From NCBI GenBank assembly GCA_022825925.1, contig JAJDVW010000019.1, positions 30,282 through 94,281 on the forward strand: a DNA stretch of 64,000 nucleotides. The letters run 5' to 3'. The notes under the pieces were generated by a model that was not told the origin of the DNA, ran no database searches, and saw only the letters and a list, made by a program, of their open reading frames with translations. Made by a program: the position numbers and the translations under genes. The DNA is from Pseudomonadales bacterium (GTDB taxonomy: Bacteria > Pseudomonadota > Gammaproteobacteria > Pseudomonadales > Azotimanducaceae). Below are positions 18,790-27,529 of this stretch, in pieces. Position 1 is the stretch's first letter; each line of letters begins with the position of its first letter.

Positions 18790-19674
18790 TCAGCCGCGCC
18801 GCCGCGGCCGCCGCCGTTCGCGCGGCTTGGCTCCGGTCATGTCCATCAGCCGGTCGCGCAGGGGCTCGAGGTCCTCGTAGACGGCGTCCGACCCGAGTTC
18901 GATGGGCTCGTTGACGACGATCTGCGACATCGAGAAGGTCCCGCCGGAGGCGTGGATGACGACGCCGTTCGGGGCGTCCTCGGAGGACATGAAGAGCACG
19001 GCGGGGCTGACGAGCCTCGGATGCCGCAGCGGGTCGGGTTCGCCGAGGTCCTCCGAGCGGCCGGGTACGGTGTTGGTCATCCGCGTGGCGGCGCCCGGGC
19101 CGAGGGTGTTGACGCGCACGTTGTGGTTGGCGCCCTCGAGGGCGAGCACGTTCATGAGCCCGACCATGCCCATCTTAGCGGCGCCGTAGTTGGCCTGGCC
19201 GAAGTTGCCGAAGATGCCGGAACCCGAACTCGTGAAGACGATGCGGCCGTAGTTCTGCTCGTACATGAGCGGCCAGGCGGCGTGGGTGACGTACGCGGTG
19301 CCGTTCAGGTGCACGTCCATGACGATGTCCCACTCGTCGAGGGTCATGTTCTTGAACGTCTTGTCGCGCAGGATGCCCGCGTTGTTGACCAGGATGTCGA
19401 TGCGGCCGAAGGCGTCGATGGCGGTCTGGACGATGGACTTCGCGCCTTCGCGGTCCGATACGGAGGCCTTGTTGGCGACGGCCGTCCCGCCGAGTTCCTC
19501 GATCTCCGCGACGACGGCGTCCGCCATGTCGCCCTCGCCGGTGCCGTCGACGCTGCCGCCGAGGTCGTTCACCACGACCTTCGCTCCGCGCTTGGCGAAC
19601 TCGATGGCGTGACACCGCCCCAGTCCTCCGCCCGCACCCGTCACCACGGCGACCTTGCCTTCGAACTCGCTCAT
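18790..19674 (-). CDS. short-chain dehydrogenase resembling MFE-2 hydroxyacyl-CoA dehydrogenase domain
   Basis: A 294-residue SDR. The NAD(P)-binding loop is VVTGAGGGLGRCHAIEFAKRG, followed by VVNDLGGSVDGTG, the NNAG motif (LVNNAGILRD), and the catalytic SSGSGIFGNFGQANYGAAKMG with Tyr-x3-Lys. The VNDLGG...FKNMTLDEWDIVMDVHL pattern resembles the (3R)-hydroxyacyl-CoA dehydrogenase part of peroxisomal multifunctional enzyme type 2 and related bacterial proteins. A basic tail (RRRPRRRG) ends it. It is probably the first gene of a two-gene unit with the LLM enzyme; acyl-CoA or steroid-like substrates are possible, not shown. Confidence 0.85.
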   Translation of the reverse strand: MSEFEGKVAVVTGAGGGLGRCHAIEFAKRGAKVVVNDLGGSVDGTGEGDMADAVVAEIEELGGTAVANKASVSDREGAKSIVQTAIDAFGRIDILVNNAGILRDKTFKNMTLDEWDIVMDVHLNGTAYVTHAAWPLMYEQNYGRIVFTSSGSGIFGNFGQANYGAAKMGMVGLMNVLALEGANHNVRVNTLGPGAATRMTNTVPGRSEDLGEPDPLRHPRLVSPAVLFMSSEDAPNGVVIHASGGTFSMSQIVVNEPIELGSDAVYEDLEPLRDRLMDMTGAKPRERRRPRRRG

Positions 19675-19803
19675 CGTTGCCTTCCTCTCCTCTCCTCTCC
19701 GGATCCTCTCCGGGACGAACCGATCGGCCCGGGGCGTGGGGCCCGGAACCGGATGGGGAGGCGGTTATATCACTGTTCGGCGGCGTGGGCGCCGCCGGCC
19801 CTC

Positions 19804-20622
19804 TCACTGCATGATGGCCCGGGCCATGCGTTGCACCGCGTCGCGATGACGCGCCCGCTCGGCCGCTCCGAGATCTTCCTGCGGCTGCGGCAGGAGGTCG
19901 AAGTGGTCGAAGCGGTCTTCCCCGGCGACGAGGGTGGCGGTGTCGCGGGGGATGTGGGTCTGGCGTACGTGCGTGGCGCAGTAGCGCAGCACCAGGCCGA
20001 TGCGCCGGTCGTCGGTCCGGTTCGGCTCGGAGCCGTGCGCGAGCCGGACGTGGTGCAGCGACATCTCGCCTGCCGCCAGGGGCGCGAGCACGGCTGTGGA
20101 CTCGTCGAGGTCGCCGTCGATCCGTTGTCCGCGAGAGAGCAGGTTGTCCTCGTGGTGCGTGTTCTCGTGGCGGTGCAGCGGGCCGCGGTGGGTACCGGGA
20201 AGGAACAGCATCGGCCCGGTCGCAGGCCCCGCGTCGGACAGGGCGACCCACGCCGTGACGACATCGTGCGGTTCGAGCCCCCAGTACGTGGCGTCCTGGT
20301 GCCAGGTGACGAACTTGCCGTCGCGGGCCTCCTTGATGAACCAGTTGAGAGACCAGAGCAGGACGTCCGGGCCGAGCACGTCGGAGACGGGATCCACGAT
20401 GCGCGGGTCGTGTACGAGGTCCCAGGCCCAGCGGAACAGGACGTGCAGGTCGGTCGCGGGCAGACGCGCCTCGATGCCGTTGCCGCGGGCGCCGCCCGAT
20501 TCGAACGCCTCGAGCGCACGCCGGCAGGCGAGGGCTTCGTGTTCCTCGATGGCGGGCAGCGGGGAGAGGTAGCCGCGCTCGTGGAACCGCGCGATCTCCG
20601 CGGCGCTCAGGTGGGTCGACAT
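19804..20622 (-). CDS. phytanoyl-CoA dioxygenase (PhyH) family protein
   Basis: A 272-residue Fe(II)/2-oxoglutarate oxygenase starting MSTHLSAAEIARFHERGYL. The iron motif is His-x-Asp in FVTWHQDATYWG, the distal His lies in VRLAHGSEPN, and GLVLRY supplies the 2-oxoglutarate Arg. TGPMLFLPGTHRGPLH is the family core. The gene faces away from an aminotransferase-kinase operon with about 127 bases between starts, so shared regulation is likely. The three products suggest hydroxylation, phosphorylation and PLP chemistry on one amine substrate. The ATG at 20622 fits the family start; longer forms would overlap the divergent promoter region. Confidence 0.82.
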   Translation of the reverse strand: MSTHLSAAEIARFHERGYLSPLPAIEEHEALACRRALEAFESGGARGNGIEARLPATDLHVLFRWAWDLVHDPRIVDPVSDVLGPDVLLWSLNWFIKEARDGKFVTWHQDATYWGLEPHDVVTAWVALSDAGPATGPMLFLPGTHRGPLHRHENTHHEDNLLSRGQRIDGDLDESTAVLAPLAAGEMSLHHVRLAHGSEPNRTDDRRIGLVLRYCATHVRQTHIPRDTATLVAGEDRFDHFDLLPQPQEDLGAAERARHRDAVQRMARAIMQ

Positions 20623-20749
20623 CCGCGCTGTTCGGTCTGCTCGGGCGCGCCATCGTCTCAAAGCGGAGCTCGCGGTGTCCAGACGGAGACGGTCTTCGAC
20701 CGTGTGCGAGAATCGAGAAGCCTCGGGGGTAGCCAAGGGAGGAGCGCTC

Positions 20750-22021
20750 ATGGGCGTCCAGGGTCTCAGGACGCGCCGGGAACGCGCGATGGGGAATTCG
20801 CCCCTGTTCTACCGGCAACCGGTCCATCTGGTCCGCGGCGAGGGGATCTGGCTGTACGACGATGCGGACCGCCGCTACATGGACGCGTACAACAACGTCC
20901 CCTGCGTCGGGCACTGCCACCCCCGGGTCGTGGAGGCGTTGCAGCGGCAGGCGGGGACGCTCAACACCCACAGCCGCTACCTCAGCGAGGTCGTGGTCGA
21001 GTACTGCGAACGCCTGATGGCGCTCCACGGCGATCCGCTGTCCGTGCTGCAGATGTGCTGCACGGGCACGGAGGCGGTGGAGGTGGCGCTCAAGATGGCC
21101 CGCGCGTTCACCGGCGGACAGGGCATCGTCTGCAGCAACGCCACCTACCACGGCAACAGCGCGGAAGTGTTCCGCATGACGGTCGGGCCCTTCGAGCCCG
21201 ACTTCCGGCGGGTGCCGTTCCCGGAGGCGTACCGCCCGATCCGGGAGGGAGCTTCGGAGTCGGAGCTATGCGACCTCTATCTCGCCGAGATCGAGGCGGC
21301 GATCGATGCCTTCGTGGCGGACGGCGTGCCCTTCGCCGGCATGCTGTTCTGCTCCATCTTCGCGAACGAGGGGCTGCCGGACGTGCCGGCCGGGTTCATG
21401 CGCAAGGCCGCCGCGCTGGTGCGGGACGCCGGCGGCGTGGTGATCTTCGACGAGGTCCAGGCGGGCTTCGGGCGGACGGGCCGCTGGTGGGGCTACGAGG
21501 TGATGGACTGCGTGCCGGACATCGTCGCGATGGGCAAGCCCATGGGCGCCGGCCTGCCGCTCTCCGGAGTGGGAGCGCGCTCCGACATCGCCGAGGCGTT
21601 CCACGCGAAGGCCTTCTATTTCAATACGACCGCCGCGACGCCCCTGCAGGCCGCGGTCGGGAGCGCCGTGCTGGACGTCATCGAGGACGAGGCACTGCTC
21701 GCGAACGTGAACGCCGTCGGCGGCCACCTCAAGGACCGGCTCGCGGGGCTGGTCGGGGGCATCGAGGGGGTCGGCGACGTGCGCGGCCACGGGCTGTTCC
21801 TGGGCGTCGACTGGGTGTCGGACCGGGAGACCCGCGAGCCGGACCGCCACGGCGCCGCGGAGATCGTCGAGCGCATGAAAGAGAAGGGGTACCTGATCTC
21901 GAACGCCGGGCGGTTCCGGAACGTGCTGAAGATCCGTCCGCCCCTCGTGTTCGCGCGAGAGCACGCGGACGCGCTGTTCGAGGCGCTGGTCGAGACCCTT
22001 GAGGAAGCATCGGGTGGATGA
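20750..22021 (+). CDS. class III PLP-dependent aminotransferase or phospho-lyase
   Basis: A 423-residue fold-type I PLP enzyme. Visible are CCTGTEAVEVALKMAR (cofactor phosphate loop), ATYHGNSAEVF, IFDEVQAGFGRTGRWWG and the Schiff-base Lys in IVAMGKPMGAGLPLS. The start is set by a strong ribosome site (gggagg) before ATG 20750. Pairing with an APH-fold kinase gene recalls the animal AGXT2L1/AGXT2L2 phospho-lyases, which eliminate phosphate from phosphorylated amino alcohols, so a phospho-lyase role is as likely as transamination. That comparison is from family knowledge and is inference here. Confidence 0.8.
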   Translation: MGVQGLRTRRERAMGNSPLFYRQPVHLVRGEGIWLYDDADRRYMDAYNNVPCVGHCHPRVVEALQRQAGTLNTHSRYLSEVVVEYCERLMALHGDPLSVLQMCCTGTEAVEVALKMARAFTGGQGIVCSNATYHGNSAEVFRMTVGPFEPDFRRVPFPEAYRPIREGASESELCDLYLAEIEAAIDAFVADGVPFAGMLFCSIFANEGLPDVPAGFMRKAAALVRDAGGVVIFDEVQAGFGRTGRWWGYEVMDCVPDIVAMGKPMGAGLPLSGVGARSDIAEAFHAKAFYFNTTAATPLQAAVGSAVLDVIEDEALLANVNAVGGHLKDRLAGLVGGIEGVGDVRGHGLFLGVDWVSDRETREPDRHGAAEIVERMKEKGYLISNAGRFRNVLKIRPPLVFAREHADALFEALVETLEEASGG

Positions 22022-23027
22022 GGCCGCCAGGAAGGCCCGGGAGGAGGCGCTCACGGCCCTCGCGCGGAACGCGTTGCGGCACTGGGGCGTCGAGGGTGCG
22101 CCGCTCGCGCTGCATTTGCAGAGCGAGAACACGGTCTTCCGGGTGGAGGGCGGCAACGGGTCCGCGTTCGCCCTGCGCGTGCATCGGCCCGGCTACCACG
22201 ACCTCGGGGAGCTCGAGTCGGAGCACGTCTGGACGAGAGCCCTCGCCGCCGCCGGAATAGCCGTTCCGAATGCGGTCGACACCGTGACCGGCGACCCTTA
22301 CGCGACGGTGCCGCTGCCGGGTTCGGACGAGACGCGCCATGTCGGCATGGTGGAGTGGATCGACGGAAAGCCCATCCACGAGTTCCTGCGCGAACGGGAC
22401 GACGAGGCGGAACTCGCGAAGTGCCATGCGGAGCTCGGCGCCGTCATCGCGGACTTCCACGACGCGACGTCGCGATGGTCTCCGCCGCCGGGGTTCCGGC
22501 GCCACGCATGGGACGCGGACGGACTCGCCGGGGAGCGCCCGTTCTGGGGTCGTTTCTGGGAGATCGCGGGCGTGTCCGACGCGGACCGCGCGCGCCTGCT
22601 CGCGATCCGCAACGCCGTGCTCGACCGGCTCTCGGAGTTCCCCCGAACCCCTGAGCGGTACGGCGTGATCCATGCCGACCTGAACGTCGGCAACGTGCTG
22701 CGGGCCGGAGACCGGCTCGTGGCGATCGACTTCGACGACGCGGGTTTCGGCTGGTACGGGTTCGACCTGGCGGTGGCGCTCTGGCAGCAGCTGGACTTCC
22801 TGCACCGGCGCCCGCGTTTCGCGGTGGCCCGGGACGCGCTGTTCGCCGCGTACGCTGCCCGGCGGCCCGGCAGCGACGAGGTGCTTCAGACCGTGCCGCT
22901 CTTCCTGCTGATGCGAACCCTGATGCTGCTCCGGTGGATCGAGGACCGGCCGGAGGTGGGCCGGGCGGAGACGATCCCGGGCTTCGTGCAGGTTGCGTTC
23001 GGGCAGGCTGAGGAACTGGGAATCTGA
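22014..23027 (+). CDS. APH/choline kinase-fold phosphotransferase
   Basis: A 337-residue aminoglycoside-phosphotransferase-family kinase. The N-lobe is SENTVFRVEGGNGSAFALRVH. The catalytic loop is VIHADLNVGNVL with Asp and Asn, and the metal-binding Asp is in AIDFDDAGFGWYGFDLA. The GTG at 22014 is preferred: GAGGA lies eight bases upstream and the gene then overlaps the aminotransferase end by eight bases, implying coupled translation. An upstream in-frame TTG at 21999 is the alternative. The substrate is probably a small hydroxylated amine or amino acid, as in hydroxylysine kinase relatives; this is inference from context. Confidence 0.8.
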   Translation: MDEAARKAREEALTALARNALRHWGVEGAPLALHLQSENTVFRVEGGNGSAFALRVHRPGYHDLGELESEHVWTRALAAAGIAVPNAVDTVTGDPYATVPLPGSDETRHVGMVEWIDGKPIHEFLRERDDEAELAKCHAELGAVIADFHDATSRWSPPPGFRRHAWDADGLAGERPFWGRFWEIAGVSDADRARLLAIRNAVLDRLSEFPRTPERYGVIHADLNVGNVLRAGDRLVAIDFDDAGFGWYGFDLAVALWQQLDFLHRRPRFAVARDALFAAYAARRPGSDEVLQTVPLFLLMRTLMLLRWIEDRPEVGRAETIPGFVQVAFGQAEELGI

Positions 23028-23048
23028 CCGATGGGGAGGACCGAGACC

Positions 23049-24446
23049 ATGCGCATCGTGCTGGCAGCCGTCGCGACGTGCTGCGCGGCCTTGACCGGGG
23101 CGGCCGAAGATCGCCGGCCCAACATCCTGCTGATCGTGGCCGACGATCTCGGCTACGCGGATGTGGGTTTCCACGGCGTCGAGGACATCCCGACGCCGCA
23201 TCTCGACGCCCTCGCGGCCCGCGGGGTGCGGTTCTCGAACGGGTACGTGTCCGGAACGTGGTGCAGCCCGACCCGGGCGGGCCTGCTGACCGGGCGGTAT
23301 CAGCAGCGGTTCGGCGTGCGGGGTCACGAGGGGACGCCCGACGAAGCGCTCTCCCTTGAGGAAACGACCCTGGCGGACCGCTTAAAGGCCGCGGGTTACG
23401 CGACCGCGGCGATCGGCAAGTGGCACCTGGGCACCGGACCCGAGTTCCATCCCCTGGAGCGGGGGTTCGACGAGTTCTTCGGGTTCCTGCGGGGCGCGCA
23501 CAACTTCTGGCCGGGCGTGCCCTTGATCCTGTTTCCGGATCGGACGGGTCGGGGTCCATACATCGAGGAGATCCAGCAGCGCGCGATGGGGGGCAGGCAG
23601 ATTCTCCGCGGCAGGGAACATGTCGCGGAGGAGGCGTACCTGACGGACGCGTTCGGGCGGGAAGCCGTCTCGTTCATCGAGCGCCACGCGTCGGAGCCGT
23701 TCTTCCTCTACCTCTCGTTCAATGCCGTGCACACGCCGATGCAGGCGACGGTGGATCGGCTCGCGTCGTTCGCCACGACCGCCCACCCGGTGCGGCGCGT
23801 CTACAACGCCATGACCCTCGCGATGGACGAGGCGGTCGGCGCGGTGTTCGAACAACTGCGGCGCTCAGGCATCGAGGACGACACGCTCGCCTTCTTCATC
23901 AGCGACAACGGTGGACCGACCGTGCTGCGCTTCGCCTACAACGCGTCGGACAACAGCCCGCTTCGAGGATCCAAGGGTTCGACGCTGGAGGGGGGCATCC
24001 GGGTGCCGTTCGTCGTGTCCTGGCCTGGCGGCCTGCCGTCCGGGATGCGGTATGACGAACCGGCGATCCAGCTCGACTTCCTGCCCACGGCGCTCGCGGC
24101 CGCGGGCGTGCCGGTCGATCCGGAGTGGCAGCTCGACGGGGTCAACCTCCTGCCCCACCTGCGGGGCGAGGCGTCGGGGCGGCCGCACGAGTTGCTGTTC
24201 TGGCGCTCGATCCGCCAGATGGCGGTGCGCGGCGGCGACTGGAAGCTCGTCACCTACCAGGCGGGGTTCGATGCGGGCGACATTCCGCGGGACGGTCCGC
24301 TGGACCAGGTGACGCCGCACCGGCTGTACAACCTGGCCCGCGACGTCGGCGAGACCGAGGACCTGTCCGAGCGGGAGCCCGAACGCGTCGCCGAACTCCT
24401 GGCGCACTGGACCGACTGGAACGCGCAGATGCGCCCCATCCCGTAG
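23049..24446 (+). CDS. secreted sulfatase (type I, formylglycine-dependent)
   Basis: A 465-residue arylsulfatase-family enzyme, first of a tandem pair. A signal peptide (RIVLAAVATCCAALTGA) leads to NILLIVADDLGYADVG, whose paired Asp bind calcium. The formylglycine motif GTWCSPTRAGLLTGR has Cys72, to be converted by a maturation enzyme. Later motifs are GKWHLG, and SDNGG for metal binding. The ATG at 23049 is chosen because ggggagga lies nine bases ahead and the signal peptide starts there. It follows the kinase gene by 21 bases. The natural sulfated substrate is unknown. Confidence 0.87.
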   Translation: MRIVLAAVATCCAALTGAAEDRRPNILLIVADDLGYADVGFHGVEDIPTPHLDALAARGVRFSNGYVSGTWCSPTRAGLLTGRYQQRFGVRGHEGTPDEALSLEETTLADRLKAAGYATAAIGKWHLGTGPEFHPLERGFDEFFGFLRGAHNFWPGVPLILFPDRTGRGPYIEEIQQRAMGGRQILRGREHVAEEAYLTDAFGREAVSFIERHASEPFFLYLSFNAVHTPMQATVDRLASFATTAHPVRRVYNAMTLAMDEAVGAVFEQLRRSGIEDDTLAFFISDNGGPTVLRFAYNASDNSPLRGSKGSTLEGGIRVPFVVSWPGGLPSGMRYDEPAIQLDFLPTALAAAGVPVDPEWQLDGVNLLPHLRGEASGRPHELLFWRSIRQMAVRGGDWKLVTYQAGFDAGDIPRDGPLDQVTPHRLYNLARDVGETEDLSEREPERVAELLAHWTDWNAQMRPIP

Positions 24447-24477
24447 GAGCAAGCCCGTCCCGCCGAGGAGGAAGCCC

Positions 24478-25971
24478 ATGCCTGCATTCACGACCGGGTC
24501 CCGCACGACCCGCCTCCGGCTGGCGGCCGTCGCGCTGTGCTGCGCGGCGGCTGCCGCGGACCGCCAGCCCAACATCCTGCTGATCGTCGCGGACGACCTC
24601 GGCTACGCGGACCTCGGGTTCCAGGGGGTCGAGGACATCCCGACGCCTAGTCTCGACGCCCTCGCGACCCGCGGCGTGCGGTTCTCGAGCGGCTACGTGT
24701 CCGGGACGTGGTGCAGCCCGACCCGGGCCGGACTGCTGACGGGGCGGTACCAGCAGCGTTTCGGCGCGCACGGTCACGAGGGCGTTCCCGACGACGCCCT
24801 TTCCCTGGAAGAAACTACCCTCGCGGACCGCCTGCAGGCCGCGGGGTACGTCACCGGCGCGGTGGGCAAGTGGCATCTCGGCATTCCCCCGGAGTACCAC
24901 CCGATGGAGCGGGGGTTCGACGAGTTCTTCGGCTTCGTGCGGGGCGGGCACAGCTTCTGGCCGGGCGTTCCCATCATCATCTGGCCGGATCACCAGGGCC
25001 ACGGCCTCGATGTCCGAAGGATCCCGGAGGGGCGCGCGACCCTCGACGGGCAGATCCTGCGCGGCAGGGAGCCGGTGGCGGAGGAGGCGTACCTGACGGA
25101 CGCGTTCGGCCGGGAGGCGGTCTCGTTCATCGAGCGTCACGCGTCGGAGCCGTTCTTCCTCTATCTCTCCTTCAACGCTCCGCACACGCCGATGCAGGCC
25201 TCGCTGGACCGGCTCGGCCGGTTCATGAACACCTCCCACCCGGTGCGGCGCGTCTACAACGCGATGACGCTCGCGATGGACCAGGCGATCGGCGCGGTGT
25301 TCGAGCAACTGCGGCGATCCGGGATCGGGGAGGATACGCTCGTCTTCTTCATCAGCGACAACGGCGGCCCCACGCTCCACAAGTACGCGTACAACGCCTC
25401 GGACAACTCGCCGCTACGGGGCTCCAAGGGCACGACGCTCGAAGGCGGCATCCGGGTGCCGTTCGTCGTGTCGTGGCCCCGGGGCCTGCCGGCCGGCGCG
25501 ACGTATGACGAAGCGGCGATCCAGCTCGACATCCTGCCCACGGCGCTGGCGGCGGCCGGCGTCCCGATCGACGCGGATTGGGACCTCGACGGGGTAAACC
25601 TCCTGCCGTACCTCCGGGGAGAGGCTTCGGGGCGCCCCCACGATGCGCTCTTCTGGCGCTCGTGGGGCCAGATGGCGGTCCGCAGCGGCGACTGGAAGCT
25701 GGTCAGCTACGTCGCGAAGATGGACGAGGGCGAACTGATGCAGTCCGAGCCGCGCGACGAGATGACGCCGCACCGGCTGTACGACCTCAGCCGCGACGTC
25801 GGCGAGAGCGAAGACCTGTCGGCGCGCGAGCCGGAGCGGGCCGCGGAGCTGCTTGCGATGTGGGACGAGTGGAACGCCGGGATGCGGCCTGCGCCTGCCA
25901 TCGTGGGTCCCGGCCAGAGCGCCGACATCGCGGACCGCGTCCCGTCAGCCGCCTGCGACGGTGGCATCTAG
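24478..25971 (+). CDS. secreted sulfatase, tandem paralogue
   Basis: A 497-residue paralogue of the preceding sulfatase, with long near-identical stretches (VEDIPTP, SGYVSGTWCSPTRAGLLTGR, VRRVYNAMTLAMD). The signal peptide is LRLAAVALCCAAAAA; the formylglycine Cys is Cys79; GKWHLG and SDNGG are intact. The ribosome site gaggagga precedes the ATG. The main differences from copy 1 lie in the loop after FWPGVP and in a longer C-terminus, which suggests divergence in substrate choice after a local duplication. Its last 27 bases overlap the AbiEii gene on the other strand. Confidence 0.87.
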   Translation: MPAFTTGSRTTRLRLAAVALCCAAAAADRQPNILLIVADDLGYADLGFQGVEDIPTPSLDALATRGVRFSSGYVSGTWCSPTRAGLLTGRYQQRFGAHGHEGVPDDALSLEETTLADRLQAAGYVTGAVGKWHLGIPPEYHPMERGFDEFFGFVRGGHSFWPGVPIIIWPDHQGHGLDVRRIPEGRATLDGQILRGREPVAEEAYLTDAFGREAVSFIERHASEPFFLYLSFNAPHTPMQASLDRLGRFMNTSHPVRRVYNAMTLAMDQAIGAVFEQLRRSGIGEDTLVFFISDNGGPTLHKYAYNASDNSPLRGSKGTTLEGGIRVPFVVSWPRGLPAGATYDEAAIQLDILPTALAAAGVPIDADWDLDGVNLLPYLRGEASGRPHDALFWRSWGQMAVRSGDWKLVSYVAKMDEGELMQSEPRDEMTPHRLYDLSRDVGESEDLSAREPERAAELLAMWDEWNAGMRPAPAIVGPGQSADIADRVPSAACDGGI

Positions 25972-26856
25972 ACGCTCGCGGACGGGCATGAGCAGCGCGA
26001 GGACCTTGGTCGCCAGATAGCGGCGATAGCCGCTGTCCTCGAGGGTCGCGTGTGCGGTGTCGCGCGGCAGGAACCGTGCCAGGGCGTTGCGGCAGGATAC
26101 CGAGTCCACGATGTCGGCAAGTCTCTCGCCCGTCACCCGCAGTGCTGCGCGATAACGGTCGGCCGCGGCGGCGGAGGTCAACGCGGAGACCACCGCGACC
26201 GCGTCCGGGGTGGCGCTCCTCGGGCGCTCGGCGAGCCACGCGAGGTCCCAGATGTCGCGGAACCTTGGGTTGCTGCGCTCGAGGATCGACATGGGCAGGG
26301 CGATGGCCTTGTCGTTCGCCACTTCGCGCAGGGGCGCGGTTCGGACGGGCACGGCGACATAGGTGCCCCGCAACGACTCGTGCCACTGCGCGACCGGGAG
26401 CGTCTCGGCTTGCGGCGAGATCGCGTGATGATCGATTTCGACCTTGATGCGCTGCACCCCCAGGAGGGGGCGCGGCCCGGGCCGGGTTACGATGCGCACG
26501 ATCCATCGATTCGCGGTGCGGGTGCGTTGATCGGCGAGCTTCGGCGGGGAGACCGTCAGGTCGAGTCCGAAGCGTCGGCCAACCCGGGCGCGCAGGGCGT
26601 CCTCGAGGTCGTCGAGCAGTCGATGGTCGAAGGCGAGCCCGCCGGAGAAGTCGAGATCCTCGCTGAGCCGGACGGCGCCGTGGCAGAGGCGCAAGGACGT
26701 GCCCCCCTTGAACATGAGCTTGGCGAGATGCCCCGCCTCGTGCATCGCGCGCAGTATCTCGAGGTGGAGGAGTTCCTTCTCCACGGTCGGCCTGCAGGGC
26801 GCCAGATCGGGGTTGTCCTCGAGGAGTCCGTCCACGATGGTCTGGAAGTCCGCCAT
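25945..26856 (-). CDS. AbiEii-type nucleotidyltransferase toxin
   Basis: A 303-residue protein of the AbiEii/AbiGii family, the toxin of type IV abortive-infection modules. The minimal nucleotidyltransferase core is LMFKGGTSLRLCHG followed by RLSEDLDFSG, with the Gly-Gly and Asp-x-Asp needed for catalysis. VEIDHHAIS and a helical C-terminus complete the family profile. The start (MADFQTIVDGLLEDNPD) is seven bases after the antitoxin stop, so the two are coupled. It converges on the sulfatase with a short overlap, compatible with an insertion behind that gene. Confidence 0.85.
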   Translation of the reverse strand: MADFQTIVDGLLEDNPDLAPCRPTVEKELLHLEILRAMHEAGHLAKLMFKGGTSLRLCHGAVRLSEDLDFSGGLAFDHRLLDDLEDALRARVGRRFGLDLTVSPPKLADQRTRTANRWIVRIVTRPGPRPLLGVQRIKVEIDHHAISPQAETLPVAQWHESLRGTYVAVPVRTAPLREVANDKAIALPMSILERSNPRFRDIWDLAWLAERPRSATPDAVAVVSALTSAAAADRYRAALRVTGERLADIVDSVSCRNALARFLPRDTAHATLEDSGYRRYLATKVLALLMPVRERLDATVAGG

Positions 26857-26863
26857 GGCCCGC

Positions 26864-27433
26864 CTACGCGTCCTCCCGCTCGGAGAGCCACTCGGCGAGC
26901 ACTTGCGCATGCACGTCCGCATCCACCAGGTGGAGGTTGCGGCGCAGGCGCTGGAGATCCTCGTACGCAAGCCGGGGCTCCGCGACGCGCATGCCCCAGC
27001 GCTCGTCGTAGGTGGTGCGACGCAGGATTTCCGCGACCGAGCGGCTGGTATGGGTGAACTCGATGTCTCCGTAGGGAGTGGAGTAAGTGCCGCGCGTCCC
27101 GGTGGTGGCGATGATCGCCCGCATGGGTACCTGGCTGATCGAGCCGACTTCCGCAAGCACGGACTCGCCGCTCAGGTAGACGAGTTGGTCGGGACGCAGG
27201 TGCTGCGCAACCGCGCCGACCCCGGCGGCGCCCAGGTGCGGTGCGGCGCGATTCAGGTATGTGCCCCGTGCGATGCGTTCGAGCAGGCCGATCCCTACCA
27301 GGCGTCGTAGCCCGGCATGGAACGCGTCATCGTCGTCCTCGGGGAACAGCGTGCGCAGGCTGCGGGTGTCGAGCAGCGGGAAGGCACGCCCGGCGCCGAG
27401 CACCAGGGTCTGAACGGCCGATGTCAATGTCAT
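26864..27433 (-). CDS. AbiEi-type antitoxin (winged-helix repressor)
   Basis: A 189-residue protein immediately upstream of the AbiEii toxin. The N-terminal part (LFPEDDDDAFHAGLRRLVGIGLLERIARGTYLN) reads as a winged helix. The rest (YLSGESVLAEVGSISQVP, TGTRGTYSTPYGDIEFTH) matches the AbiEi antitoxin domain. In this family the antitoxin represses its own operon by binding inverted repeats. A possible -10, TACAAT on the minus strand at 27470-27475, and a run of tggc repeats nearby could form the regulatory region, but no clean operator is seen. Confidence 0.82.
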   Translation of the reverse strand: MTLTSAVQTLVLGAGRAFPLLDTRSLRTLFPEDDDDAFHAGLRRLVGIGLLERIARGTYLNRAAPHLGAAGVGAVAQHLRPDQLVYLSGESVLAEVGSISQVPMRAIIATTGTRGTYSTPYGDIEFTHTSRSVAEILRRTTYDERWGMRVAEPRLAYEDLQRLRRNLHLVDADVHAQVLAEWLSEREDA

Positions 27434-27529
27434 GTTCGCCGTGTGTGCATTGGCTGGCTGGCGCGCTGAATTGTAGCGCAGCTTGGTATTCGAGCCATCA
27501 GGCGCGGCAGCGGGCCGGCCAGGGACGTT

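Noticed and set aside
24447..24470. A further copy of the dispersed hairpin between the two sulfatases
   Set aside because: Only gtagg and agcccgtcccg are shared; neither hairpin is complete, so the resemblance may be chance in GC-rich sequence.
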